A stretch of DNA of 64,000 nt from Aquilaria yunnanensis. Lineage: Eukaryota; Streptophyta; Magnoliopsida; Malvales; Thymelaeaceae. The notes below the pieces were generated by a model, which was given only the letters and a program-made list of their open reading frames with translations, had not been told where the DNA came from and ran no database searches. Shown here one piece after another: positions 1-11,839 of this stretch. Numbering within the stretch: position 1 is the stretch's first letter; each line of letters starts with the position of its first letter. The stretch covers positions 38,224,501-38,288,500 of the forward strand of contig CM077593.1 of NCBI GenBank assembly GCA_039654915.1. Direction: 5' to 3'. A program made the translations under genes and the position numbers.

Positions 1-3000
1 GGGTCTTTCCAGCCTTTTTCCGAAGTTACTATGCTCAGTACTTCAATGCTCGGGCGTCTTAGTACCTCGATGTATGTTTTTGACTTTGACAAGTAGTCTG
101 CTTCAGCGTTATCCCGTCGAGGTACGTTTTTGATCCATATGGTGTCGAACTCTCGAATGAGCTTTGTCACCAGTTCGTGATATTTTGCCAAGATTGGGTC
201 GTTCGCCCTATAGTCTCCTGCCGTTTGCCGAACTAGTAGCTGGGAATCACTGTGGGCTTTTAGATTTCACAAGCCAATTTTTCTGGCTAGGCGCAATCCT
301 GCTATGAGGGCTTCATACTCAGCCACATTATTGGTGACGTTAAAGCTAAACTTAATAGCCTTCATTACTTCAAGGCCTTCGGGACCTCTGATAATTACCC
401 CAGCTCCCTGGTGTTCGGACCCCGAGGCCCCGTCGACGTACAAAGTCCACTCTGGCTCACCTTCACTTGGATCTGGAAGGCTATCTTCAGTGGTGGGTAT
501 TTCGGCAATGAAGTCTGCCAGAGCTTGAGCTTTTATGGCTTTTCGAGGTTCATAAGTGATGTCGTGTTCACCAAGCTCTATGCACCATTTGGAAAGCCTT
601 CCCGAATGATAAACTTTTCTCATGACATCGCGCAGAGGTAGACTGCTTCGGACGATGATAGGGTGAGCCTAAAAATATGGTCGCAGCCGTCTTCCTGCTA
701 GCACCAAGGCATATATAGGTTTTTGCAACAGAGGGTACTTGACTTCGGTGCCACGCAGGGACTTGCTTATGTAGTAGACTGGCCATTGCTTCACCCCCTC
801 TTCTTTCACAAGGACCGAGCTTACGACTTTTTCTGTGACGGCAAGGTATAACACGAGGGGCTCTCCCTCGCGAGGTTGCCCCAAAGTGGGCAGACCGGCT
901 AAGTAGATTTTGAGTTCCTCCCAGGCCTTTTGGCAGTCTTCACCCCAAGGATGGTCATTACTCCCGAGGTTGTCATCATTTTTAGCTGCCTTAGTGAGGA
1001 CTTTGAAGAATGGTCGACACCGGTCTCCATATCTGGAAATAAACCTGCTGAGGGAGGTTATCCTTCCGGTGAGCCTCTGCACATCTTTTATTGTGGCAGG
1101 AGTTCGGAACTTGAGTAGAGCCTTAATTTTTTCTGGGTTGGCATCGATGCCTCTTTCTGATACCATGTACCCAAGGAACTTTCCCGAGGTTACTCCGAAG
1201 ATGCACTTTTCAGGATTAAGGCAGATCCCGAAGCCTCTAAGCTGGTGGAAAGTTTCCTTTAGATCTGTGACGTGGTCGCCAGGCAGTTTTCTTTTAACTA
1301 TCATCTCGTCCACATATACTTCCATGTTTCTCCTTATTTGGTCGTTGAAGACCTTGCTCATCAACCTCTGGTAGGTGGCTCCTGTATTTTTTAGCCCGAA
1401 GGGCATCCTGATGTAGCAGTATGTTCCTCCTTCTGTGATGAAGGCAGTTTTTTCTTCATCTTCAGGGTCCATCCTTATTTGATGATACCCACTGAAGGCG
1501 TCTAAGAAAGTTAGGAGCCCGTATTCGGCAGTTGAGTCTGCCAATTGGTCTATCGGTGGGAGAGGGTATGAATCTTTCGGGCAAGCATCGTTCAAGTTTC
1601 TAAAGTCGATGCACATCCGGAGTTTGCCGCTTCCTTCTTTTGTGGCAACTACCACATTGCTTAACCATTCAAGGTACTTGACCTCCCGGATGACATCGGC
1701 TTCTAACAGTCGTTGGACTTCGGTTTTGACAAAGTTACTTTTATGAACTGAGATGCCTCGCTTCTTTTGCCGGACAGGCTTTGCTTCCGGACTTACTTTG
1801 AGGCTATGTTGACTTATGTCAGGGTTTACCCCTGGCATGTCTTTCGGCGAGTAGTCAAACAGATCTTTATTTGTCAGTAGAAAAGATACAAGTTTTTCCT
1901 TGTCACCTTCGGCCAAGTTTTTCCCTATTCGGGTATTTTGGCCTGGGACAAGTTCTACTTCTTCCATTTCCGCCTTCGCGGGATTCTCTGCCTCGCCCTT
2001 TTTTGGTGCTTTTGCTTCCACAGCTTGTGCAAAATTGTTTGCTGGAGCCTTTCATGTTTTGATGAACACCTTCCTTACTTCGCCTTGATCTATGAAGAAT
2101 TCCGCATCTCCATCCTTGGCGGCAAAACTGACGGTTAAGTACTTGACATCAGGGCGAATGTGCAGGTTTCCTTGTGTCTGTCTTCCAAGGATGGCGTTGT
2201 ACAATGAAGGGACATCCATAACGATGAACCTTGCCATTGTGGAGGCGTACAACTCTGCTGTCCTAATCACCGAAGTCCCTTTCAGCATCAAAGGGAGATT
2301 GATCCATCCGAGGACGGGCAGTTCGGACGAACCTACCCCGAAGGTAGGCGAGGTGACGGGCTTGAGGTCGCTGCTAGATACACCAAACCTCGGCAGCAAG
2401 TGTGAAAATAGGACGTCGGCATTTGATCCGTCGTCAAGCAGCACTCTCTTGACGTCCCAGTTTCCTATTCTCACCATGATCAATAATGGGTCATCATGGG
2501 GAAAAATGACGGCGGAACCATCCTTTCGGGCCAGCTTTTTTGTTGGACGTTGATACTCCATGACTGCTATTTTTCTGGCCTTCCTCTTTCTTTCCGAGGA
2601 TGGCAGTCCCGTCGTAATTGTTTGTATGATTCCCGCTGGAGGTGGGGGGCGCCTTTTCTGACTTCGGTTTCTCCGCCTGTCGGAGTCGTAGTCCTCATCT
2701 TCTGCCTTTCCTTCCTCCTCTTTTCTCCTTTTCGGGGAAGGCATGCGCAGATAACGCCGAAGTTGGCCCTGTTTTATCAGTGACTCTATATACTTTTTCA
2801 ATTGGAAGCAGTCTTCGGTGTCGTGGCCGTGGTCGCGATGAAACTGGCAGAACTTCTTCATAATCTTTCTATTGTCGGCGGTCATGGCCCGTGGCCGCTG
2901 AACCTGAGTTCCCTGCCTTTCCATTGTCATGAGGATGTTGGTCCTCGTGGTGTTCAGGGGTGTGAAAATGGGGAGTTTCCATCCTCGCGTTCTCCGAGGT

Positions 3001-4274
3001 TGGCCTGCCTGTTCGGTGGGATACCGGGTTTGCTGGCTGGACCCTTCGGCCCGGGTGTGATCGGACTTCGGTCCGCCCATTCTCAGTTCTTTGGCTGTCA
3101 TGTGCTGTTCGGCCCTTCGGTAAAAGTCACCCAGCGTGTCCGGGGGGTGCTTGGAAAATTCATAAAACAGCGGTGAGTCCCTCCGAAGGCCCCGTGTCAT
3201 CGCGAGGATGCGTACTTCTGGCTGAAAGTCTGGGACACTCAAGGCCTCTCTGTTAAATCTCTCGACATAGTCGCGGATGGTCTCTCCAATTCTTTGCGCT
3301 ATGTCGAACATCTGAACCGGCATCTTCGCCGTTGGCTGACTTCCGATAAACTGCTGCGTGAAGGCTGTGGATAACTCCTGGAACTCCGTGATGGTTCCTG
3401 GGGCCAATGAATTATACCAGGCTGTTGCTGGCCCAGTGAGGGTGACCTCGAAACATTTGCACAAGGCAGCGTCGTCGGCACCGTGCATCATCATGCTGCG
3501 TCTGTACTTGGTCAGATGGGCCTGTGGATCAGTACGGCCATCATAAGTTTCCAGCTGAGGTACTCTGAAATCACCTGGCATGGCTGCCTCAACTACATCT
3601 CGGGTGAATGGGGACTCATCCCCACAAAAGGTTCCAGACAGCCTAGCCCAGACGGGTTTGCGGGCCACCTGTTTCTCCACTCTGTCCAACCTTGCCAATA
3701 TCTTCTCCATAAGGATCGTGGCGCTAGGTTCTTCTTCTGGGATGGGAGATTGTCGGTACTTCTTCGGAGAGTGAGTTTGGCACTGAGGGCATGGGGACCT
3801 CGCCTCAGGTGACTGGCTCCTCCTGTGTGTGATTTTGGGTCATCTTGACCCCGCTTGTCCCACGAGCCGTGCCCCGAGGGGCACATTTTCCGTTGAAGAC
3901 TCCTCTCGTGGGTCTCCGTATCCCGAACTACGATGGGTTGGTTTGGGACTTTTTTCCCGATGGTGTGCTGGTGAATGAGGCCTTTGGGCTTGAGCTTGTT
4001 GCGGCCACCTTCGGTCTATCTGTTGTGTCATTTCAGCCACAACAGAACGTTGAAAGTCACGCAAAAAGCTCATGGTTATGACCAGAGGATGCTCTTCCTC
4101 AGGCGTGGAAGTCCCTAGGAGGGCTTGCTCAATGGCCGGTTGGACTTCAGGCGCAGATGGGGACCTCGGGAGTCCCTTATCCTTAGAACGCTGAGTCTCA
4201 ACGACGGTGACCCGAGGATGGTTTCCCACAGACGGTGCCAAATGATGCCCTGAGACATCTTCACTGGAAGGCAT
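1..4274 (-). pseudogene. Tat-A gag-pol polyprotein, decayed, 3' end outside
   Basis: The frame starts at an ATG (4274) inside the LTR and reads through the primer-binding site. Gag contains the capsid-like block around 3550-3200 and a C-x2-H-x4-H-x4-C finger near 2870-2830. The protease has a DDGS-type active site, reverse transcriptase YVDEM replaces YVDDM near 1310, and the second RNase H has DGAS near 430. The frame is broken by a shift near 3840 and by stops at 2052 (CGA to TGA relative to Tat-G), 669 (CAG to TAG) and 267. The YVDD to YVDE change would itself abolish a catalytic aspartate of reverse transcriptase. This is a dead copy; its coding capacity is clear from alignment with Tat-G. 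Confidence 0.88.
4225..4242 (-). other. Primer-binding site of Tat-A
   Basis: The minus strand reads TTTGGCACCGTCTGTGGG immediately inside the LTR. In Tat-E and Tat-G the same site reads TTTGGCGCCGTCTGTGGG, so this copy has one substitution in the tRNA-complementary start. I cannot fix the primer tRNA by eye. Confidence 0.75.
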
Positions 4275-5097
4275 GGTGACTTTCGGGAGGACTTCCTGTG
4301 AGGGAGAGTGTCTGGAGTTGCGGTTTCCCAGTGAAATGTGCCTGAAAAGCTCAAAGAAGAGGGTTAGGAGGTCCCCGGGGTGCTTTTCTGGGGAGGAGCC
4401 TCTGACGCCCAAGTCAGTTTCATGAGAAGGTAAGGGGGAAGCACTAGAGTTTTGAGTGGGCTTGCCTGTATTTTCTCAAGGAGGAGGAGTCGAACCGTTT
4501 GCCAGGGTCTGTTCCCTGGTATTTATAGAGATGACCAGCCCGTTCAAATGATGACACGTGTTCGGTCGGATGTTCTCTGAGTTTCTGGGCGTAGGGGGCG
4601 AGTAACCGGTGACAGGCTCCTTGAGTCTTGAACCGAGACAAGTCGTGGCAAGACCTAGATGGCGTCGGCGTGTCAAATCGCTGTTTGAGGTGACATGTAG
4701 CATCTGTGGGCGGCATGTCAGAGGCTCCTTAAATGCTCATGCCGTACTCCCGAGGTCCTCTGGGTGAGGTCGTTCTTTGACACGGTCGCCTTTCTTCGGG
4801 AGTTATGCTCATGCTTTTGGGGGGTTCCCTTGTTCGGAGGTTCCACCTTGCGGGGAGATTCCCTTCTGTTTGTGGTAGCTAATTCTCTACATCGAAAGGC
4901 GATCCGTTCGGTCCCCCGAGGGAGCCGGCACCATCTTTGCGATCCCTGGCACTCTTGCCGAAGTTCCAAGTTCGGGGTGCTTGGCTTCATTCCTTCTGAG
5001 GTCAGTGATGGTGTCTCTTTCGGGTGACGCCAGGCTTCCTGATCATACTTTCGGCAGGAAGTACGCACTGGGAGAGGAGATAGTCCTTCGGCTATCA
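4243..5097 (-). repeat. 5' LTR of Tat-A (855 bp)
   Basis: On the minus strand the LTR begins TGATAGCCGAAGG at 5097 and ends GGGCATCA at 4243, directly before the primer-binding site. It has TG/CA termini, a TATAAATA box at 4520-4527 (minus) and a CACGTG G-box at 4555-4560 upstream of it. The layout matches the LTRs of Tat-C, Tat-E and Tat-G, but the sequence is clearly diverged, so this is a different subfamily. Confidence 0.85.
4520..4560 (-). promoter_or_regulatory. Tat-A LTR promoter: G-box plus TATA box
   Basis: A CACGTG core at 4555-4560 lies about 30 bp upstream of TATAAATA at 4520-4527 on the minus strand. The same arrangement occurs in the other Tat LTRs here. CACGTG is a known binding core for plant bZIP and bHLH factors; use of this one is inferred. 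Confidence 0.6.
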
Positions 5098-5547
5098 CCA
5101 GACTCGAAGGTGCCTCGAGGATGGCCGCATCCGAAGGTGGATCGGTGTGGGCAGGAGACTGGGCAGGTGACTGATCCTGCACTTCCACAACGTCTTTGGG
5201 GGGAGGGGGAAGGACGCCCGCTTTGGCTTTCTTCGCCTTGGACGGCCCCTTAGTAATCTTCTTCCTCTTCACAGACGTCATCCTTCACGTCTGCTCCCTC
5301 TTCTCGGACTGACCGAGAAAAAGGGACTTATAGAACTCCATAGATTGATCACCCATCTTTGCAAAAGGAAAAAACATCAGTGTAAGTCCAAAAGGAATAT
5401 AAGTAGCAAAACTCGGGAGATAACTTACTCTCGGCAAAAGCTGCGTATGAGATCTCGGCCCGAAGAAGCATCACCAACCATGCCTTCTCTCCTAGGAGAA
5501 CAAGCACGCGGAGGTTCAAGTCTAACTTATGCTTGTGGATTACCCCC
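5098..5547 (-). pseudogene. Fragment of the Tat antisense accessory gene from an older host element (X)
   Basis: The minus strand from 5547 encodes the end of exon 1 (about 115 bp, ending near AAFAE), then an intron starting GTAAGT near 5431, then exon 2 starting MGDQSMEFYKSLFLGQ with a lysine-rich stretch after it. This lines up with the exon 1/exon 2 junction of the intact gene in Tat-E (SFAE, then MGDGAAAYYKALFSGQ). It is far more diverged than the E and G copies, the acceptor AG looks damaged, and a stop interrupts exon 2 near 5285. Tat-A bounds it on the left and the Tat-C LTR on the right, so it is the visible piece of the element both landed in. Confidence 0.7.
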
Positions 5548-6422
5548 TGATAGCCGAAGTGCTATCACCCTTCAAACCCGTTAGCTCAGGCAAAGCACCA
5601 CCTTCGGAAAGTATAGGATCGACCGCCAGGAACTCGAGCACTGACTTCAGAAAGAAGGGTGTTTGGCCCCTCTTACATCCGACCTCGGTGATCCATCATC
5701 ACCCCTGGAGACGACAGTACTAACCTCGGGAATACGGTGCATCGCCATCCTTGGCAAGATGACCAAACCACCTTCGGCAGGGAAGAGCGTTCCTGAACGG
5801 GACCACCCTTGGCGAAGATATCCCTGGATTACTGATCTGGTCTCGGAAGGAGTCCTCCTGTCCCGAAGAGCTCTCTTCTACCGAAGGGATCTCAGGAGTA
5901 TGGAAAAAACAATTAAGGAGCCTCTGACAAACTGTACCCGTATGTTCCCTGACACGCCGCCCCTAGACACGCTCTCCCACGCCACCCTCAGACACGCTCT
6001 GACACGCCGGCCTTGTATGACCTAGGCTCCTGGCCAGGCGGCCTGTGTGAAGCTAAACACTTCCCCTCTCCCCGAAGGTACGGATCACATTTGACCGAAC
6101 ACGTGTCATGATCTGGGCAGGCTATGTCAAACGGACTTCTACTATGCACCTCCCTATAAATATTTGGGAAACGCCCCAGGTAAGGGGATCAGACGCCCAG
6201 GGGAAAATCCCTCCACTCTTTACTTATTCTCCATTTTCAAAATGCTGACTTGGGCGTCAGAGCCTGATCCCCAGAAAAATGCTCCCGGGACCTCCTAACC
6301 TTTTTTTTTCTGAGTCTTTGTAGTCCTCCTCCCACCAGAGTTTTCTCACCCAGACGTTCTCTCACGTACAGTTCCTGCTCCGGGCTCACCATGTTGCATA
6401 ACAATGATGCTGAAGGGCATCA
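5548..6422 (+). repeat. 5' LTR of Tat-C (875 bp)
   Basis: The LTR begins TGATAGCCGAAGTGCTATCA at 5548 and ends GGGCATCA at 6422, followed at once by the primer-binding site. It has TG/CA ends, a terminal hairpin (TGATAGC and GCTATCA), a G-box at 6100-6105 and TATAAATA at 6155-6162. The left flank is CCCCC; no right-hand duplication survives because the element is truncated. Confidence 0.85.
6100..6162 (+). promoter_or_regulatory. Tat-C LTR promoter: G-box plus TATA box
   Basis: CACGTG at 6100-6105 sits in the block ACACGTGTCATGATCT shared with Tat-E, and TATAAATA follows at 6155-6162. Transcription would start about 30 bp further on and run into gag. Confidence 0.6.
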
Positions 6423-6624
6423 TTTGGCACCGTCTATGGGAAACCTCTCCCAGGTTTCCATCATAGAGACTCAGCACTCAAAGGACAATGGGCTCCCGAA
6501 GTCCACCTCCGCACCGGAGGCTCAGCCGGCGGCCCAGCAGGCTACTACAGAGACTTCTGCGCCGAAAAACAACCACCCTCTTACAGTGATGATGAACTTC
6601 TTGCGAGACTTCCAACGCTCTATC
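6391..6624 (+). pseudogene. Tat-C gag, N-terminal segment
   Basis: The frame opens at ATG 6391 inside the LTR, crosses the primer-binding site as HHLAPSMG and continues to the FLRDFQRSI block at 6624, where solo LTR S1 interrupts it. The same N-terminal block, rich in serine, proline and alanine, is present in Tat-A and Tat-E. It resumes at 12372 with the VAKMTRQLDQRW block, equivalent to VAEMTQQIDRRW of Tat-A. Confidence 0.8.
6423..6440 (+). other. Primer-binding site of Tat-C
   Basis: TTTGGCACCGTCTATGGG directly follows the LTR. It differs at two positions from the Tat-E/Tat-G site. It also lies inside the gag reading frame. Confidence 0.75.
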
Positions 6625-7441
6625 TGTTAGTGTTGTGCCCAAAAGGCCAATCATGAGATGATTGTATTTTTGCACATTGAGTCATGATATTTTATTAAGG
6701 CATTAATCCAGCAATTATGTTTGTTGTTTTTTTTCTGCATAACTGAACAAACATAATTGTAATCATAGAATAATGATATTATCAAACATCCCTAGTCTAG
6801 TATTATTGTGGAGCGGGTTGCAATAATACATAACGACTAGCATATGTGGAGACTAATATGAGATATGTAGTCTGCATATGGGTACAAGTTGGAGAACTTG
6901 TGTACTGGACCGACCCACCATGAGAACACTACATGGATCGTTACATGTGTGTCATAAGTGATTCTCATAGTGATCATGGTATATGTAGTCCTTTGACCAA
7001 AGATCATTAAGGTTCCCTACATGTGAGTCACATACTTTGATACTTTCCTTTGTTGCTAGTAACTGAGTGAACTTGAACGATGTCATTGAGTATGTCACAT
7101 ATCATGCAGAGGGATTTTTATGATCAAGGTGGGATTTGTCCCTCCTATGTAACGGGAGTGATATCTTCGGGCCCCTTGATAGAGTAAGACTTAGAAAAAT
7201 GCATGGGCATGCTCAGATGAGTTGTTATACGATATCAATGTCATCAGTTTAAGTTAGTCTACTTGGTAATCAAGAAACCAAAGATTGGGCTATACGAGAG
7301 TGACACATTCCATGTCTCATGCTTAGTCTTGATATCTTGGACAATGGGACAATGGCATATATCGATGATGATCATAAAGGTTTAGTCGAATCAGTGACAT
7401 TCTTGTCACTTGGGGTGTCACTTGGGTAGCAATGATGTGCT

Positions 7442-8844
7442 TGTTGGGTTTCGGGAGCCAACCAACACAGCGGAATTTAACCGAAACCCTCCAGGATCCA
7501 AGTGAAATAGGGTAAACCGGGTGTTTGAAAATTTCATACCTAATTTTTGGTTGAGATCTCTCACTCAACTGTAGAGTCAAATCACAAAACCAGAACAGTT
7601 GACATGTTCAGGCTCTTTATGGTATCCACACAAGCGTCTCGGGATCACCACGTCCCGACAGATGCATTTCTCTTGCGCTCACAGTGCTAGCTTGCGTCCT
7701 CCAAGGAATTGCAAGAGAAGAGTGCGGCTGACCTTTTGGGAGGCTAGGGCAAGGAGACTTATGAATTTCTCACTAGAAGTTGTATTTATAGTGAGACTAA
7801 ACTTCCAGGCCTAATGGGTTTCAAAGCCCTAATCCAATTAGCATTTAGTTCCGGGCTTATTAATGGCTCAACTCTTGGGCCCATTATTAATACGAAATTA
7901 AAGTGAACCCATAACCTAAATAATTAGCCCATGCACTCTAATGATCCAAATAGCTCTATGTGTGCGACCCAATAGGCTCTTATCACGTTGGCAATAATCA
8001 TAAATCACATTTATGATCATAAGCAATGAGTGGTGTCTAGCAACACATCATTGCTACCCAAGTGATAAGATTGTTGATGATTCGGCTAAACCTTTATGAT
8101 CATCACCGATATATGCCATTATCCTTTTGTCCAAGATATCAAGACTAAGCACGAGACATGGAATGTGTCACTCTCGTATAGCCTAATCTTTGGTTTCTTG
8201 ATTACCAAGTAGAGTAACTTAGGTTGATGACATTGATATCGTATATCAACTCATCCAAGCATGGCCATGCATTTTCTAAGTCTCACTCTATCAAGGGGCC
8301 CGAAGATATCACTCCCGTTACATAGGAGGGACAAATCCCATCTTGATCGTACAAATCCCTCCACATGATATGTGACATACCCAATGACCTCCTTCAAGTT
8401 CACTCAGTTACGAGCAACAAAGGAAAGTATCAAAGTATGTGACTCACATGTAGGGAACCTTGAAGATCTTCGGTCAAAGGACTACATATACCATGATCAC
8501 TATGAGAATCACTTATGACACTCATATAACGATCCATCTAGTGTTCTTATGGTGGGTCGGTCCAGTACACAAGTTCTCTAACTTGTACCCATATGTAGAC
8601 TACATATCTCATATTAGTCTCCACATATGCTAGTCGTTATGTATTATTGCAACCCGCTCCATAATAATACTAGACCAGGGACGTTTAAGAATATCATTAT
8701 TCTAGGGTTACAATTATGTTTATTACGTTACGCAGAAACAAAACAACAAACATAATTACTGGATTAATGCCTTAATAAAATATCATGACTCAATGTACAA
8801 AACTACAATCATCTCATGATTGGCTTTTGGGCACAACACTAACA
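7442..8844 (-). mobile_element. S2: solo LTR of the 1.4-kb family inserted into S1
   Basis: This is a 1,403-bp copy in the orientation opposite to S1, bounded by TGTTGGG at 7442 and CTAACA at 8844 on the plus strand. The flanks are GTGCT (7437-7441) and GTGTT (8845-8849), a 5-bp duplication with one change. A TATA box reads on the minus strand at 7783-7790. It landed in a member of its own family. Confidence 0.88.
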
Positions 8845-8934
8845 GTGTTGCTAGACACCGCTCATTGCTTATGATCATAAATGTGATTTATGATCATTGC
8901 CAACGTGGTAAAAGCCTATTGGGTCACACACATA

Positions 8935-11839
8935 TGTTGGGTTTCGGGAGCCAAACAGCGCAGCGAAATTTAACCGAAACCCTCCAGGATCCAAGTGAAA
9001 CTGGGTAAACCGGGTGTTCAAAAATTTTCATACCTAATTTTTGGTTGAGATCTCTCACTCAACTGTAGAGTCGAATCACAAAACCTGAACAATTGACGTG
9101 TTCAGGCTCTCTATGGTATCCACACGAGCCTCTCAGGATCACCACGCTTCCACCATGTCCCGGCAGATGCATTTCTCTTGCGCTCGCAGTGCTAGCTTGC
9201 GTCCTCCAAGGAATTATAAGAGAAGAGTGCGTGTTAGGCACCTCCTAAGTGCTTGGCTTAGGCCAAGAAGAACAAAGGAAAACAAGGAAAAATAAAAAGG
9301 AAGAGTGAGGGGAACTACGGAAACTAGTACAGTGACCTATGTGCAAAACTGGAAACCTTCAGACCTTAACTGCACATAGAATTTGGACTATGGGAAAGCT
9401 GACAGAAAACAGAGAAAGGGGATCAAATTGTACACTTAGATGCGTGGTGCAATTAAAACTACAAACTTAAAGTTGGCATTTTTGGCCATGCAAGTTTTTA
9501 TGGTGACTAGTGCAAGACTAGACCAAATTTGGTGGACAACCATGATTACTAGTCAAATGTTGTCTACCACTAAAGTACTATTCACTAGTTACTAGTTAAA
9601 CTAATTAGTCTTTATTTTAGTTACATGGCCAGTTATGCATGGGTGTTTATGACATCTTGGTACTTGTGTTTGTTACTTGCTTGGCATTATGGGCCATGTT
9701 GGGCTTAAGTGTCCATTTTAACACAAGTTTAAGTGGCGGCCTTGTGTACATGTGGAGTTAAGGGCTACATTACACCATGCAAAGAAATGGAAGTAAAAGT
9801 TGGCATTTTAGCTAACTAAAGACTTATGTCTTTCGGCCGAATCCAAGTCAAAACCATTTTGTTCATTTCGGGCTTGCCTTTGTTCTTGTTTAGCCGAGAG
9901 CTTGTTCTTGAGCTCCTTCACAATTGGTCTTGGATTCAAGGAGAATTGAGGGCATTAAAGGATTCAAGCTTGGAAAAGAGTGTGTCGGCTCTTGTTTGCT
10001 TGGAATCAAATGTTGTTCTTGAAGATTGAAGAAAGGCTGAGCCAAACTAAGCTAGGTTTAAGGTAATCTTGTTATCTTCGTTGAATCCATGGTATTTGCT
10101 TCCATGAACAAGGATATTGAGTGCTCAAATGTTGTTAAACTAAGTGAATTGAGCATTGTTTATGTTTATGTGGAAAACCTAGTCTTGGCCGAGAGTGATG
10201 GTTAAGTAATCTTGGTGTTCTTCTTGAATTCCATGGAAATTAATCCATGACTAAGTGTTGTGGTTGCCTATTTATGCGTGTGCTAGGCAAAATTTGAGTA
10301 AAGAACATCAAGTTGAACAAGTGGAAGTTTGGCCGAAAGGTGCATTTTGAGGTAATAGTGTGTTCCTCACTAAATTACATGGTATTAGTGCCATGATTAT
10401 TGGTTAATGATGCTTTAATGAGCATATGATGAATTAGAATGATGAAAAACAATAGTGTGTGAAGTTGGGCTTTATGGCCGAGAGCATGAGTTAGTGTAAT
10501 TAGGTGTTGATCACTTGCTTACATGGTAAATGTGCTATGAACAAGTTTCATGTGATGGTTTTGATCAAGGATTGAGTTAATTTGATAAATAACATTGTTA
10601 TGTGAGATGGGCAATTTCGGCTGAAAGCTTGGATTAGTGTGAAATGGTGCATTTCACTTGGTTACTTGGTAATAATGCCATGGATGATGTTCATTGATGA
10701 TTGGAATATCATGTGGTGAGTTAGGATGATGGGTAGCACATGTATATAAAATTGGGCCTTTTTGGCCGAGAGCTTAAGTATGTATATCTTAGTGTTCTTC
10801 ATGTGAATCATGGTAGTTAGTCCATGAGTGAGTATGTTGATGCCTATGTGATTGTTTTGGTAGGCATTGTGATTGAGGAACACTTGGATACTTGAAGCTT
10901 GGTTGTAACCGAGAGCTATTGAGGTAGGGTTCACTAACACTTGATGTTGCTTGGTAATGTGCCATGGTTCAAGTGTTTAGAGTGGCTAAGTGACGGTTAA
11001 AATTTTCCAAATGACCTTAGTTGCTTGATGGGATTTAAAGTTTATACTCGGTTGAATTGTTGATTAGCTAATCGACTAGTGTACATGTACTAGAAATGCA
11101 AGTAAATGTGGCCTATTTGCTTGACATTTTGGAGCTCTATGTGGAAGTAAGTTGTTTAAAGGTGAATTGTGTGCATTGTGCACATGGGTACATGTATGGT
11201 TCTTTATGGCCGAGAGCAAACAGGTGGAGTGTGTGTGTGTACTTGTGTGCTTTTGTGTTTCCATGTGCTTGCCAACCCCACCTATGGATTATTTGTTATG
11301 GTTAATTATCTTGTATATGTTTATGCTTGGTTTCTTTGTCTTGTGTTTGTTTTGCAGGTAAAGCTTGCTAATGGGAGGTTAAGCTTTGAGTGAACACTCA
11401 GCTTAACTAAATAGACACTTTTTAGAGTTGAATATACATAAGTGAATCCTACTGAGTTATACTCACTGCCCATCCTTTTATTTCAGGCAAGGACATTCGG
11501 CTTGAGTAGTGCTAGCTTGCTTGTTGCTTGTGTTTTGCACTAATTTGCTTAGTTTCCAAGGTATGTGCCAATGTGTGCTTGGCTTATCGGTTTAGGTTCA
11601 TTACAAGTCTTATATGTATGGTTGGCAGAGGCTTATGAGCTAAGTTTGCAGGCTGTAGTTGGAGACTTGTCTAGGAAGGCTATGGATACTTGGACTTTGG
11701 CTCTGATCATAGTATTTACTTTCATGACAATGAACCAGGCAATTGGGTTGGTGTTGCAGTGTGTACTCTTTTAAGGCATACTCAAGGTTATGTTTGACCA
11801 TTAGTGGTCTTGGTATGTAATAACTTGACAACACTAAAA
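8935..11839. mobile_element. S3: chimeric LTR-like insertion inside S1
   Basis: The insertion is bounded by the perfect duplication ACATA at 8930-8934 and 11840-11844. Its first 297 bp (8935-9231) match the S-family end in minus orientation. From 9232, starting TGTTAGGCACC, about 2.6 kb is unrelated to the S family and carries no protein-coding frame I recognise. Only the last dozen bases (ACAACACTAAAA) resemble the other S terminus (ACAACACTAACA). The unrelated part has features seen in the Tekay LTRs here, such as ACTGAGTTATACTCAC followed by a T-rich run and CAGG near 11450-11490. It may be a solo Tekay LTR that landed in an S copy that later lost most of its other end, or a recombinant LTR. 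Confidence 0.6.
10050..10990. repeat. Diverged ~144-bp tandem array inside S3
   Basis: A motif GGCCGAGAG or close variants recurs near 10187, 10331, 10475, 10616, 10762 and 10905, a spacing of 141-146 bp. A second landmark, CATGGTA followed shortly by CCATG, recurs near 10085, 10230, 10380, 10522, 10663, 10808 and 10950 with the same spacing. The units are strongly diverged, so the array is old. Confidence 0.6.

Larger units (their letters stand above)
1..5097 (-). mobile_element. Tat-A: Ty3/gypsy Tat-lineage retrotransposon, 3' part outside the window
   Basis: The minus strand carries, in order, an LTR, a primer-binding site, gag, protease, reverse transcriptase, a first RNase H and the start of a second RNase H and connection region that run off the left edge. 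The double RNase H, with the second one containing DGAS and NNVAEYEALIAGL, is the known mark of the Tat lineage. Integrase, any antisense gene and the 3' LTR would lie left of position 1. The outer LTR edge is set by the terminal TGATAGCC (reverse complement ending at 5097). The target duplication cannot be checked because the other end is missing. Confidence 0.9.

Noticed and set aside
4718..5281. A 187-codon minus-strand frame starting MTSVKRKKITKGPS
   Set aside because: It starts in the antisense-gene remnant and runs across the Tat-A LTR boundary at 5097, so it is an accidental fusion and not a gene.
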